Assembly (NCBI RefSeq): GCF_902832885.1
Contig: NZ_CADFDK010000003.1
Location: forward strand, 248,001-312,000
DNA from: Burkholderia seminalis DSM 23518
Lineage (GTDB): Bacteria; Pseudomonadota; Gammaproteobacteria; Burkholderiales; Burkholderiaceae
Length of the DNA: 64,000 bases
Reading direction: 5' to 3'
Shown here: piece after piece, positions 9,638 through 18,690 of the stretch
Layout of the letters: each line of letters opens with the position of its first letter
Numbering within the stretch: position 1 is the first letter of the stretch
Program-made: the position numbers and the translations under genes
The notes under the pieces: generated by a model
Databases searched by the model: none
Seen by the model: only the letters and a program-made list of their open reading frames with translations
Told to the model about the DNA's origin: nothing

Positions 9638-11065
9638 ATGATGAAGCGATCATTCGCCGTCGTGCTGACCGCCGTTGCGCTGGCCGCCGCGCTGCCCGCA
9701 AGCGCGCAGATGCTCGACATCTATCGCACGCGCGACGACGTCGCGGCGACGCAGGCCGGGTCGATGGCATCGGCCACCGCGTGCGGCGCACGGCGCCTCG
9801 ACGACCGGCCGCTCGCGCTGGAGGACGCGATCCTGCTCGCGATCTGCTCCCATCCGCAACTGAGCCGCACGTGGGCGGATGCACGCGCGGCGACGGCCGA
9901 GGTCGGCGTGTCGAAGGCCGCGTACCTGCCGACGCTGAACGCGACGGCCGGGATCCAGCGCGACAACGTGAACACGACCTATACGGGCGGATTCTCCGGC
10001 GATCAGCGCAGCACCAGCCGTTACGGCATGCTCAACCTGAGCTGGGTGCTGTTCGATTTCGGCAAGCGCGGCGCGAACCTCGACCGTGCGCGTGCGTTGC
10101 TGCGCGCGGCCAACGCGGCGCACGACGACGCGTTGCAGAGCGTCTTCTTCGACGCGGCGCAGGCGTTTTATGCGCTGCGCGATGCGCAGGCGGCGCTCGA
10201 GGCCGCCCAGGCGGTCGAACATGCGGCGCAGGAGAGCCTGGCCGAAGCAAGCGCGCGGCATGACGGCGGCGCCGGCACGCTCGGCGACGCGTTGCAGGCG
10301 CAGACGAACTATCGCAAGGCGCTGCTCGACCGCGTGAGCGCGGAGGGCGACCTGCAGAACGCGATCGGCACGCTCGCGACGACGCTCGGCGCGGACGCCG
10401 ACACGCCGCTGCGGATCGCCGACGCGGAACCGTCGCCCGATCGCGACGATTTCACGCGCGGCGTCGCGAACCTGATCGCCGAGGCGAAGCGCGATCACCC
10501 GAAACTGATCGCCGCCCGCGAGCGGCTCGAAGCGGCGCGCGACCAGATCCGCGCGGTGCGCGCCCAGTCGCTGCCGACGATTTCGCTGATGGGCAGCCTC
10601 TCGCGCAACAACCCGTCGTACCAGCAGCAGCCGTCGCTGTTCCAGTTGCGGAGCAGTCACAGCAACTCGATCGGCATCCAGGTTTCGATTCCGCTGTTCG
10701 AGGGATTCGCATCCGGGTATCGCATCGCGCAGGCGAAGGCGCAGGCCGATGCGCAGGAAGCCGATGTGCGCAGTACCGAACTCAAGGTGTCGCTCGACGT
10801 GTGGAAGAGCTACCAGAGCTTGCAAACCGACACGACGAACCTCGACAACTCGCAGCATCTGCTCGACACCGCGCTGCATTCGCTCGACATCGCCCGCGGC
10901 CGCTACAAGGCCGGGGTCGGCACGTTCACGGAACTGCTGAATGCGCAGTCGGCGCTCGCGGATGCGCGCCGGCAGCGCGTGCTCGCGGTGTCGAGGTGGC
11001 GGACCGCGAGACTGAAGCTGGCCGAGAGCCTTGGGAGGTTGGGATTATGGAACGACGCGAGTTGA
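9638..11065 (+). CDS. TolC-family outer membrane efflux protein
   Basis: 475 residues with a Sec signal peptide (cleavage near ASA-Q at residue 23), followed by two repeats of long amphipathic helices typical of the TolC/OEP family; the closing motif GVGTFTELLNAQSALADARRQ is characteristic. It starts immediately after the stop of the ABC transporter and supplies the outer-membrane channel. Its last 19 bp overlap the start of the acyltransferase gene, whose RBS (GGGAGG, 11034) lies inside tolC. This ties the export genes and the polyketide genes into one transcription unit. Confidence 0.92.
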   Translation: MMKRSFAVVLTAVALAAALPASAQMLDIYRTRDDVAATQAGSMASATACGARRLDDRPLALEDAILLAICSHPQLSRTWADARAATAEVGVSKAAYLPTLNATAGIQRDNVNTTYTGGFSGDQRSTSRYGMLNLSWVLFDFGKRGANLDRARALLRAANAAHDDALQSVFFDAAQAFYALRDAQAALEAAQAVEHAAQESLAEASARHDGGAGTLGDALQAQTNYRKALLDRVSAEGDLQNAIGTLATTLGADADTPLRIADAEPSPDRDDFTRGVANLIAEAKRDHPKLIAARERLEAARDQIRAVRAQSLPTISLMGSLSRNNPSYQQQPSLFQLRSSHSNSIGIQVSIPLFEGFASGYRIAQAKAQADAQEADVRSTELKVSLDVWKSYQSLQTDTTNLDNSQHLLDTALHSLDIARGRYKAGVGTFTELLNAQSALADARRQRVLAVSRWRTARLKLAESLGRLGLWNDAS

Positions 11066-12082
11066 ACGGTACCGGGCCGAACGTGGGCGACGCGCAAGCG
11101 TGCGGCTGCGCGTTCCTGTTCCCGGGACAAGGGGCGTTCTATGCGGGCGCGTTGCGGCAACTCGGGCGAGAACACCGCGGCGTGCGGCAGACGCTCGACG
11201 CGATCGACGCGGTCGCGAGCGAGCGGCTCGGCCAGCCGCTGACCGGCGCGCTGTGGCGCGACGATGCGGGGCTCGATACGTGGCTGCGCGAGGCGCCCGA
11301 CTTGTTGCAGCTCGGGATCTTCGGCGCATCGGTCGGGATGTTCGGCGTGCTGCGCGAACGCGGCGTCGTCCCCGACCTGCTGATCGGACACAGCTTCGGC
11401 GAAATCGCGGCGCTGGTGTGCGGCGGCGTGTATTCGATCGAGCAGGGCGCGCGCATCGTGTGCGACCGGATTGCGTCGTTGCAGGCCGCGGCGCCGGCCG
11501 ACGGCATGATGGCCGCGATTTCGGCCGGCGCCGACGCGACACTCGCGCTGATCGACGCGAGCGCGATCACGCACGGGGTGCGCAACGTCTGCATCGCGGT
11601 CGAGAACCACGCGTCGCAGACCGTCGTGTCCGGCCCGCGCGACGCGCTGGAAGGTTTCGTCGCGGCCTGCGCGGCGCGCGGCGTGACCGCACAGACGCTC
11701 CGGTCTCCGTATGGCTTTCATCACCCCGACCTGGCCGGCGCGCGCGCAGTTCGCCGCGCGGCTTGCCGCCTATCGACCCGGCGCACTCGCGATTCCGGTG
11801 TATTCGCCGATCCTCGGCCGCCGCTATAGCGGCGCCGACGATCCCGGCATGCGGCTCGCGTCGCATTTCGTGATGCCGGTGCGCTTCGCGGACGCGATTC
11901 GCGCCGCGCGCGCGGACGGCATCGCCCGCTACGTCGAGTGCGGCGCGCTCAATGCGCTGGCACGCATCGTCGTGCGCATCGCCGGGCCGGGCGCGGTCAG
12001 GACGTTCGGCGGCCCGACGAGCGTGGCAGAGGAATCGAGCGTCGTCACGACGATCACCCGTTATTTCCAGGAGGACAGCATC
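11047..12082 (+). pseudogene. Malonyl/acyl-transferase domain gene, split by a frameshift
   Basis: From the ATG at 11047 the frame encodes an FabD/AT domain: FPGQGAFY at the N-terminus, the nucleophile motif GHSFGE, and YGFHHP with the substrate-choosing/catalytic His. Homology then jumps to the next frame (ARAQFAARLAAY... PVYSPILGR... YVECGAL), while the first frame runs on to a stop at 11829. The switch lies in a GC dinucleotide run at about 11738-11748; loss of one GC unit would explain it. The second frame continues open into the acyl carrier protein, so the ancestral gene may have encoded an AT-ACP fusion. It may be a true mutation, a slippage switch or a sequencing error. Confidence 0.75.
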
Positions 12083-12637
12083 ATGAAGGACGATATTCGC
12101 ATCGGCAACGCCGGCTCCGGCTTCGACGCGTTCTGGCAAGCGCGCGGACCGCACATCGTCGACTGGCTCAAGGGCGAACTGCGTCACGCGTTCGACGCGG
12201 CGGGCACGGTGTCGGGAGGCACCGCACCGACGGCGACGCCACTCGCGCCGCAGCCGGACCCGATTCTCGCGCCCGCGCCGCGCCTCGCGGCAGTGGGTGG
12301 AGCGGCGCTGGCGCCGGTTCCGGCGCCGCCGAGTGAGGGGGCGCCCGCGGCGGTTGCCGCGGCGCGGCCCGCGCACGTGCCGCGCGAGCGGCTGTTCTCG
12401 GAGCTTGTCGATATCTACGCGCAGGCGATGGAATATCCGGCCGAGGTGTTCTCCGAATCGATCGAGCTCGAAGCCGAACTCGGTATCGACTCGGTCAAGC
12501 AGACCGAGATCATCCAGCGCATCACCGCGCGCTATGCGTTGCCGCCGCTGCCCGCGAATTTCCGCAGCGGCGACTTCAAGGCGATGGGGCAGATCGTCGA
12601 TTTCGTCTACGAAAACCAGGGAAAGGCGCTCGCCTGA
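12083..12637 (+). CDS. Acyl carrier protein (PUFA-synthase/polyketide type)
   Basis: 184 residues from the ATG at 12083, preceded by a strong RBS (CCAGGAGG at 12067-12074), so it can be translated despite the frameshift upstream. The N-terminal ~50 residues and an Ala/Pro-rich linker precede a carrier domain with ELGIDSVKQTE, in which Ser is the phosphopantetheine attachment site. LGIDSVK resembles ACPs of PUFA synthases and enediyne-type systems. It lies in the same frame as the 3' part of the acyltransferase and could also be made as a fusion. No phosphopantetheinyl transferase is visible in the window. Confidence 0.85.
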   Translation: MKDDIRIGNAGSGFDAFWQARGPHIVDWLKGELRHAFDAAGTVSGGTAPTATPLAPQPDPILAPAPRLAAVGGAALAPVPAPPSEGAPAAVAAARPAHVPRERLFSELVDIYAQAMEYPAEVFSESIELEAELGIDSVKQTEIIQRITARYALPPLPANFRSGDFKAMGQIVDFVYENQGKALA

Positions 12638-12711
12638 CGGCCGTGCGCCGAAACGTTGGTCGGCAGGGGGGCCCTGCCCGTAATCACAAGTTCTCGATAG
12701 GCAGGCGATCC

Positions 12712-15700
12712 ATGTCGAATACCAGCATGCGCGGCAAGCTCGTTCTCGTGACGGGCGGTGCGAAAAACGTGGGCAAGGCGATCTGCAGGCGTTTCGCCGA
12801 GCAGGGCGCGCACGTGATCCTGAATTTCTTCCATTCGCTCGACGCGTCGAAGGAGACGGCCGAGGAACTGCGCGCGCTCGGCGCGACCGTCGACGTGATC
12901 CGAGCGTCGGTCGCGCAGCAGGCGCAGGTCGACCGGATGTTCGACGAGATCGAACGGCGCTACGGCCGCCTCGACGTGCTCGTCAACAATGCGGCGTCCG
13001 GCGCGCTGCTCGGCGTCGACGAGATCGGCGCCGAGCATTTCGATCGCGCGCTCGACACCAACCTGAAAGGCGCGTTCTGGTGCGCGCGCCGTGCCGCGGC
13101 GCTGATGGCGCGCTCGGGCGGCGGCGCGATCGTCAACGTGTCGTCGGTGGGCGCGACGCTCGTGCCCGCGAACTATCTCGTCGTCGGCACCGCGAAGGCG
13201 GCACTCGAATCGCTGACGCGCTATCTCGCGGTCGAGTACGCGGGGCGCCAGATCCGGGTGAACGGCGCATCGTCGACGCTGATCGACGGCGACGTCGCCG
13301 CGCAGTTTCCGGACCCGGAGAACACGAAGCGATCGAGCATCGCGGCGACCCCGCTGAAGCGGCTCGCGCGCGCGGAGGATCTTGCCGATCTCGTCGTGTT
13401 TCTCGCGTCGGATGCCGCGCGCTGGATTACCGGACAGGTGGTCGTCGCGGATGGCGGGTTGTCGCTGTGCAGCGAGGGATTGTCGCCGCGCGCGGACTGG
13501 GCGACCGCCGGGCAGGATGCGGGCGCGGCCGCGGCCGCTGCCGTCGCGCAACCGGCTGCCCGTACGGCCGCCGCTGCCGACGACGCACCGGACAGCGACG
13601 ACATCGCCGTGGTCGGCATGGGTCTCGCATTGCCCGGCGCAAGCGATCCGGACGCATTCTGGCGCGCGCTGCTGGACGGCCCCGAGCTGTTCGGCAACGT
13701 GCCCCCGGATCGGTGGGACTACCGCTCGTTCTACTCGCCGGATACGTCGGCGGAAGACAAGAGCTACCAGTCGCGCTCGGTCTTCATCGAACAGTTCGAG
13801 CCGTGCTCGACGGTGCGCGCCGAGCTCGACGCCGGCACCGCGCCGCGCGAACTCACGACGCTGTGGCTGCGCCACGCACTATGCCAGGCGCTCGACGGCG
13901 TGACGCTGCGCGACGCCGATCGTGTCGCGTTTCTGGTCGGCTACACGGCGGACGGCAGCCAGCATCTCGAGGAAGGCATGGTGCTGGCCGCCGCGCGCGA
14001 GCGCCTGAACGCGGTGCTGGCCGACGCCGGCGTCGACGCGGCCGAGCGCGCGCGCCGCGTGGCCGCGATCGATGCGGTGCTGAGCGCGCGCTATGCGCGC
14101 GGCGCGGGCGATCTAGCGTCGTTCTTCCCGCACCGTGTCGGCCTGAACGCGATGAAGGGCGTGCTGCCGGACGATGCGGAATACATGATGGTCGACACCG
14201 CATGTTCGTCGTCGCTGTATTCGATCGATCTCGGGATCAAGGCGCTGCTGCTCGGCAAGCAGGACGTGGTCGCGTGCGGCGGCGCGTTCGCGCTCGCACC
14301 GCGCGGCTCGATCCTGTTTTCGAAGCTGCACGGGCTGTCGCGCAGCGGCGAGGTGCGGCCGCTCGATCGCAACTGCGACGGCGTGCTGTTCGCGGACGGC
14401 GCGGGCGTCGTGATCCTGAAGCGCCTGGCGCGGGCGCGCGCGGACGGCGACCGCATTCTCGGCGTGCTGAAGTCGTTCGGCTCGTCGTCGGACGGGAAGG
14501 GCAAGGCGATCTACGCGCCGAATTCGGCCGGCCAGCGCATCGCGATCGACCGCGCGTATGCGCGCACCGCGACGGTGCCCGCCGACGTCGACTGGGTCGT
14601 GGCGCATGCCACCGGCACGCCGGCCGGCGATCTCGCCGAATTCCAGAGCCTGCGCGACGCGATCCGGCGCGATCGTCCGGTGCAGGTGACCTCCAACAAG
14701 TCGCTGGTCGGCCATACAGGCTGGGCGGCCGGCGTCGTATCGGTGATCCAGGTGCTGCTCGGCTTGCGCCACGAGGTCATCCCGCCCCAGCATCGCTTCA
14801 GCGAACCGCCGCCGGAATTCGAACTCGGCGGCACGAGCCTGCGGATCCCGGTGGCGCCGGTGGCGTGGCCGGTCCGGCGCGATTCGACGCGCGTCGCGGC
14901 GGTGTCCGGTTTCGGCTTCGGCGGCACGAACGGCCACCTGATCGTGTCGGAGTACCGCGCCGATCTGCCCGCCGGCGGCGCGAGCGGCCGCTTCAAGCGC
15001 GAACCGCTGGCGATCGTCGGTTGGTCCGCGAAGTTTCCCGGTCTCGACGGCGACGCCGAGGTCGCGGCCTGGCTGCGTGGCGAAGACCGCGCGCCGGACG
15101 CGAGCTTCGGGATCGGCTATCCGCTGCCGAGCTTCGCGCGCGTGAAGATGCCGCCGGCCGTGTTGCGCGCGCTCGATCGCTGCCAGCTGATGGCGCTCGA
15201 TGCCGCGCACGATCTGCGCGAACGTCTCGGCACGTTCTGGCAGGAGCATGCGGACACGATCGGGCTCGTGATGGGACATATGGGGCCCACACGTAACGCG
15301 GCGCTGTATGCGAGCCGCTGCTATCTCGACGACATCGCGGCGGCGGTGCTCGATGCGACGCGGCCGGACGAGCGCGCGACGACCGAGCGCCTGCTGGACG
15401 GCTTGCGCGACGCGACGCAGCGGCTCGTCGCGCCGACCACCGAAAACTCGTTTCCCGGGATGATGCCGAACGTGATCCCGGCGCGCGTCGCCAATTACCA
15501 CGATCTGCACGGGATGAACATGACGGTGGACGCGGGCCACGCATCGACGCTCGCCGCGTTCGAGGCGGCCGAGCGGTTCCTGTGCAGCGGCGAACTCGAC
15601 ATGGCGATCGTCGGCGGGATCAACGGCAACGCCGCGGAGGAGGTGGGTCCGGCATTCGGGCTGCCGCTCGCGGAGGGTATCGTGCTGTTCGCGGTGACGA

Positions 15701-18690
15701 CCGTGCGACACGCGCAGGCCGAAGGGCTGCCGGTGCTCGCGGTGGTCGGCGGCGGCGACGCGCGGGCCGCGGTCGAGCCGGCCGCGCCGTGCGACGCGAC
15801 GGGCCGCGCGGTCACGTACGCGGGCGCGGATGCGGCGATCGACGTGCTGCGCGCGATCGTTGCGCGTACCCCCGACGTGACGCTGGCACGCGACAGCGGC
15901 GGCGACCGGCCGCGCTATGCGCTGCACGTCGCCTGCGAGCCGGCCGCCGCGCAGGCGGCCGCCCCGCATGAACCGCAAGCCGCGGTTGTAGCCGCGCCGG
16001 TGCAGGCCGTGCAGCCGGCGCCGGCTGCCGCACCCGTCGGGCCCGGGACGTTGCTGCCCGGCACGTTGCGCCGGACCGGCGTCGCGGCCGACGGCGAGCC
16101 GCTCGGCGTCGCACGATACCGGATCGAATGGCGCGATGCGCCGTGGCGGCCCGCCGGACGATCGACGCCGTTCATCGCGCCGCGTTGCGTGATCGTCACC
16201 GACCTGCCGGAAGCGCTCGCGGCACAGGCCGATCCGGGCCCCGGCTGCGTGGTGTTGTCGACGCGTCCGTTCGCCGCGAGCCGGCCGGGCTGGCACTGGA
16301 TCGAGCGAATCGACGAAACCGTGCTCGACGGGCTGCCCGACGACATCGGCCACGTGCGCGTGCTGACGTCGCTCGATGCCGGCACGCTCGCCTCGGGCAC
16401 CGCGGCGCCGGCCGCGCCCGCGCGGCTCGCGCTGCACGATCTCGCGTTCCTCGCGATCAAGCGTTGCCATGCGGCACTCAAGCGCGACGGCAGCTTCGTC
16501 GCGCTGCTGCTCGATGCGCTCGCGGGCGAGGTGCCGCACCCGGATGCCGGGCTCTACACCGGCCTCGTGAAGGCGCTGGCGATCGAGATGCCGGAAGCGC
16601 GCCCGGTGGCCGTGCTGACCGATGCCCGCTCGCTGCCCGATGCGCTGCGCGACGCCGAGCATGAAAGCGGCGCGCGTCACTGGCTGCCGGTCGTCGCACT
16701 GGGCGGCGGGCGTCGCCGCACGCCGCGCGTGATCGAGGACGCGGGCGAGCTGCGCGCGGACGAGCGCCTGGCGCTCGGGCCCGACGCGGTCGTCGTCGCG
16801 GTCGGCGGCGCACGCGGGATCACCGGCGAGCTGATGAAGACGCTGGCCGCGCACGTGCGCCCGACGCTGTACCTGATCGGCAGCAGCGCGCTCGACGAGG
16901 TCGACGCGGACCTGCTCGCGATGGACGACGAAGCGTTCGCGAAGACCCGCCCCGATTACATTCGCCAGCAGAAGGCACGGCATCCGGAGCAGCCGCTGCC
17001 GGCGATCATCCGCGCGTTCGAGCGGCGTGCCGACGCGCGCACGGCGTGCATGAACATCGAGGCGATGCGCGCCTTCTGCGGCGCGCATCGCGTGACGTAC
17101 CTGCGCGCCGACGTGATGGACCCCGGCAGCGTGCGCACGGCCATCGACACGATTCTCGCGCGCGAATCGCGCGTCGACCTGCTGGTCAACGCGGCCGGAC
17201 TGAACCGTTCCGCATCGGTGCTCGTGAAGTCGCTGGACGATTTCGTCGCGGTGCGCGACATCAAGGTGCGCGGCTACTGGAACCTGCGCGGCGCGTTCGG
17301 CGACCGGCAGCCGCGCCTGTGGTGCAACTTCGGGTCGTTCATCGGCCTGACGGGCCAGGCCGGCGAAACCGACTACGCGTCGGGCAACGACTTCCTGAAC
17401 ACGCAGGCGTCGTATCACCGCGCGACGCTCGGCCACGACGAATTCACGATCGGCTGGACGCTGTGGCGCTCGGTGGGGCTCGGCTCGAATCCTGTCACGC
17501 GCGCGTTTCTCGAGAAGAGCGGCCTGTTCACGAGCATGCGCACCGCGGAAGGGCAGCATCATTTCATGCGCGAGCTCGGTCTCGGCGAGCGCGCGGCGAT
17601 GTCCGTGCATCTGGGCGAGGCCGAGCGACGGGCGATCGAGACGCACCTGCCCGGCTACTTCGAACTCGACGAAGCGGAAGCGGCGCCGCACGTCGCCACG
17701 CCGCGCGAGCCGGATTTCTATCTCGGCCGCGAGCTGGCGCGCACCGGCGACAGCGTGAGCTTCGAGCGCGTGTTCGATCTCGAGCGCGATGCGTATCTGC
17801 AGCATCACGTCGTCAACGGTTTTCCGACGCTGCCGGGCACGTTCGTGCCCGAAGTGGCCGCCGAGGCCGCGCTGCGGCTCGTGCCGGGGCTCAAGGTCGT
17901 CGGATTCGCGGACGCGGCGTTCCTGCACTTCCTCCGCGTCTACGACGCGAAGCGGCCGAGCGCGAAGCGCATCCACGCGCGCATCGCCGCGCGCGACGGC
18001 GACGCCGTGCTCGTGCACGTGCGGATCTCCGGCGACGTGCTGGCGCCCGGCGGCCAGGTGCTCGTGCGCGACAAGCCGCACTTCGAGATCACCGTGCGCC
18101 TGGCCGCGGCCTACGCGCCCGCACCGGTATGGAGCGAACCGCCGGGCGGGACGTTTGTGCCCGTCGCCGATCCGTATCACTTCGACGCGGCGCCGGTGAG
18201 ACTGACCGGCATGTTCGTGTCGACGACCGACACCGGCATGAGCGAAACGGGCAAGCAGGCGCGCTTCCGGCTGAACGTGCCGGACGGCGATCCGGTGTTC
18301 TCGCGCTTCGTGGTGCCGAGCATCCTGCTCGACGGTCTTGCACGCGTGGCGGCGCTCGATCATGTCGCCGGCGACTACATCCCGCTCGCGGCGCCGATGT
18401 CGATCGGCCGCATCGACCTGTACGAAGCCGGCAACGACTGCGAGCTGGCGGCGCGCCATGCGTCGATCGCGCTGCGCGTGACGCCGCGCGCCTTCGCGCT
18501 CGAAGGGCCGGCGAGCAGCGGCAACCGGTTCGTCGCGGTGCGCCCGGACGGCCGCATCGTGATGCAGATGCGCGACGTGACGGGCATCGTGACCGGCTAC
18601 GTGCACCGCGTGACCGGCGCGTTCGCCACGCGCGGCGAGATCGATGCGCGGCTCGCCGCGCCCGCGGCTTCCGAACAGGTGTCGGCATGA
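12712..18690 (+). CDS. Multidomain iterative synthase: FabL-like SDR, KS, CLF-like KS, KR, DH
   Basis: 1992 residues from the ATG at 12712. Residues 1-260 form an SDR closest in pattern to enoyl-ACP reductase III (FabL): TGGAKNVGKA, NNAASGALL, and YxxxGTxKAALESLTRYLAVE. A ketosynthase follows, with Cys498 (DTACSSSLYS), HATGTPAGD and NKSLVGHTG. A second KS-like domain carries DAGHAS in place of the active-site loop, putting His943 where Cys should be, so it is probably a chain-length factor. A KR starts near residue 1365 (GGARGITGE; Ser and YASGN present), and a DH near 1698 has HHVVNGFPTLPG (HxxxGxxxxP). All reductive-cycle domains are thus in one chain, as in PUFA-type synthases, with AT and ACP upstream. 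Overlaps the next gene by 4 bp. Confidence 0.85.
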   Translation: MSNTSMRGKLVLVTGGAKNVGKAICRRFAEQGAHVILNFFHSLDASKETAEELRALGATVDVIRASVAQQAQVDRMFDEIERRYGRLDVLVNNAASGALLGVDEIGAEHFDRALDTNLKGAFWCARRAAALMARSGGGAIVNVSSVGATLVPANYLVVGTAKAALESLTRYLAVEYAGRQIRVNGASSTLIDGDVAAQFPDPENTKRSSIAATPLKRLARAEDLADLVVFLASDAARWITGQVVVADGGLSLCSEGLSPRADWATAGQDAGAAAAAAVAQPAARTAAAADDAPDSDDIAVVGMGLALPGASDPDAFWRALLDGPELFGNVPPDRWDYRSFYSPDTSAEDKSYQSRSVFIEQFEPCSTVRAELDAGTAPRELTTLWLRHALCQALDGVTLRDADRVAFLVGYTADGSQHLEEGMVLAAARERLNAVLADAGVDAAERARRVAAIDAVLSARYARGAGDLASFFPHRVGLNAMKGVLPDDAEYMMVDTACSSSLYSIDLGIKALLLGKQDVVACGGAFALAPRGSILFSKLHGLSRSGEVRPLDRNCDGVLFADGAGVVILKRLARARADGDRILGVLKSFGSSSDGKGKAIYAPNSAGQRIAIDRAYARTATVPADVDWVVAHATGTPAGDLAEFQSLRDAIRRDRPVQVTSNKSLVGHTGWAAGVVSVIQVLLGLRHEVIPPQHRFSEPPPEFELGGTSLRIPVAPVAWPVRRDSTRVAAVSGFGFGGTNGHLIVSEYRADLPAGGASGRFKREPLAIVGWSAKFPGLDGDAEVAAWLRGEDRAPDASFGIGYPLPSFARVKMPPAVLRALDRCQLMALDAAHDLRERLGTFWQEHADTIGLVMGHMGPTRNAALYASRCYLDDIAAAVLDATRPDERATTERLLDGLRDATQRLVAPTTENSFPGMMPNVIPARVANYHDLHGMNMTVDAGHASTLAAFEAAERFLCSGELDMAIVGGINGNAAEEVGPAFGLPLAEGIVLFAVTTVRHAQAEGLPVLAVVGGGDARAAVEPAAPCDATGRAVTYAGADAAIDVLRAIVARTPDVTLARDSGGDRPRYALHVACEPAAAQAAAPHEPQAAVVAAPVQAVQPAPAAAPVGPGTLLPGTLRRTGVAADGEPLGVARYRIEWRDAPWRPAGRSTPFIAPRCVIVTDLPEALAAQADPGPGCVVLSTRPFAASRPGWHWIERIDETVLDGLPDDIGHVRVLTSLDAGTLASGTAAPAAPARLALHDLAFLAIKRCHAALKRDGSFVALLLDALAGEVPHPDAGLYTGLVKALAIEMPEARPVAVLTDARSLPDALRDAEHESGARHWLPVVALGGGRRRTPRVIEDAGELRADERLALGPDAVVVAVGGARGITGELMKTLAAHVRPTLYLIGSSALDEVDADLLAMDDEAFAKTRPDYIRQQKARHPEQPLPAIIRAFERRADARTACMNIEAMRAFCGAHRVTYLRADVMDPGSVRTAIDTILARESRVDLLVNAAGLNRSASVLVKSLDDFVAVRDIKVRGYWNLRGAFGDRQPRLWCNFGSFIGLTGQAGETDYASGNDFLNTQASYHRATLGHDEFTIGWTLWRSVGLGSNPVTRAFLEKSGLFTSMRTAEGQHHFMRELGLGERAAMSVHLGEAERRAIETHLPGYFELDEAEAAPHVATPREPDFYLGRELARTGDSVSFERVFDLERDAYLQHHVVNGFPTLPGTFVPEVAAEAALRLVPGLKVVGFADAAFLHFLRVYDAKRPSAKRIHARIAARDGDAVLVHVRISGDVLAPGGQVLVRDKPHFEITVRLAAAYAPAPVWSEPPGGTFVPVADPYHFDAAPVRLTGMFVSTTDTGMSETGKQARFRLNVPDGDPVFSRFVVPSILLDGLARVAALDHVAGDYIPLAAPMSIGRIDLYEAGNDCELAARHASIALRVTPRAFALEGPASSGNRFVAVRPDGRIVMQMRDVTGIVTGYVHRVTGAFATRGEIDARLAAPAASEQVSA

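Noticed and set aside
14113-18606. A 1497-codon open frame on the minus strand opposite the synthase gene
   Set aside because: High-GC antisense shadow: Arg/His/Val-rich composition with no domain, fully overlapped by a synthase whose motifs are unmistakable.
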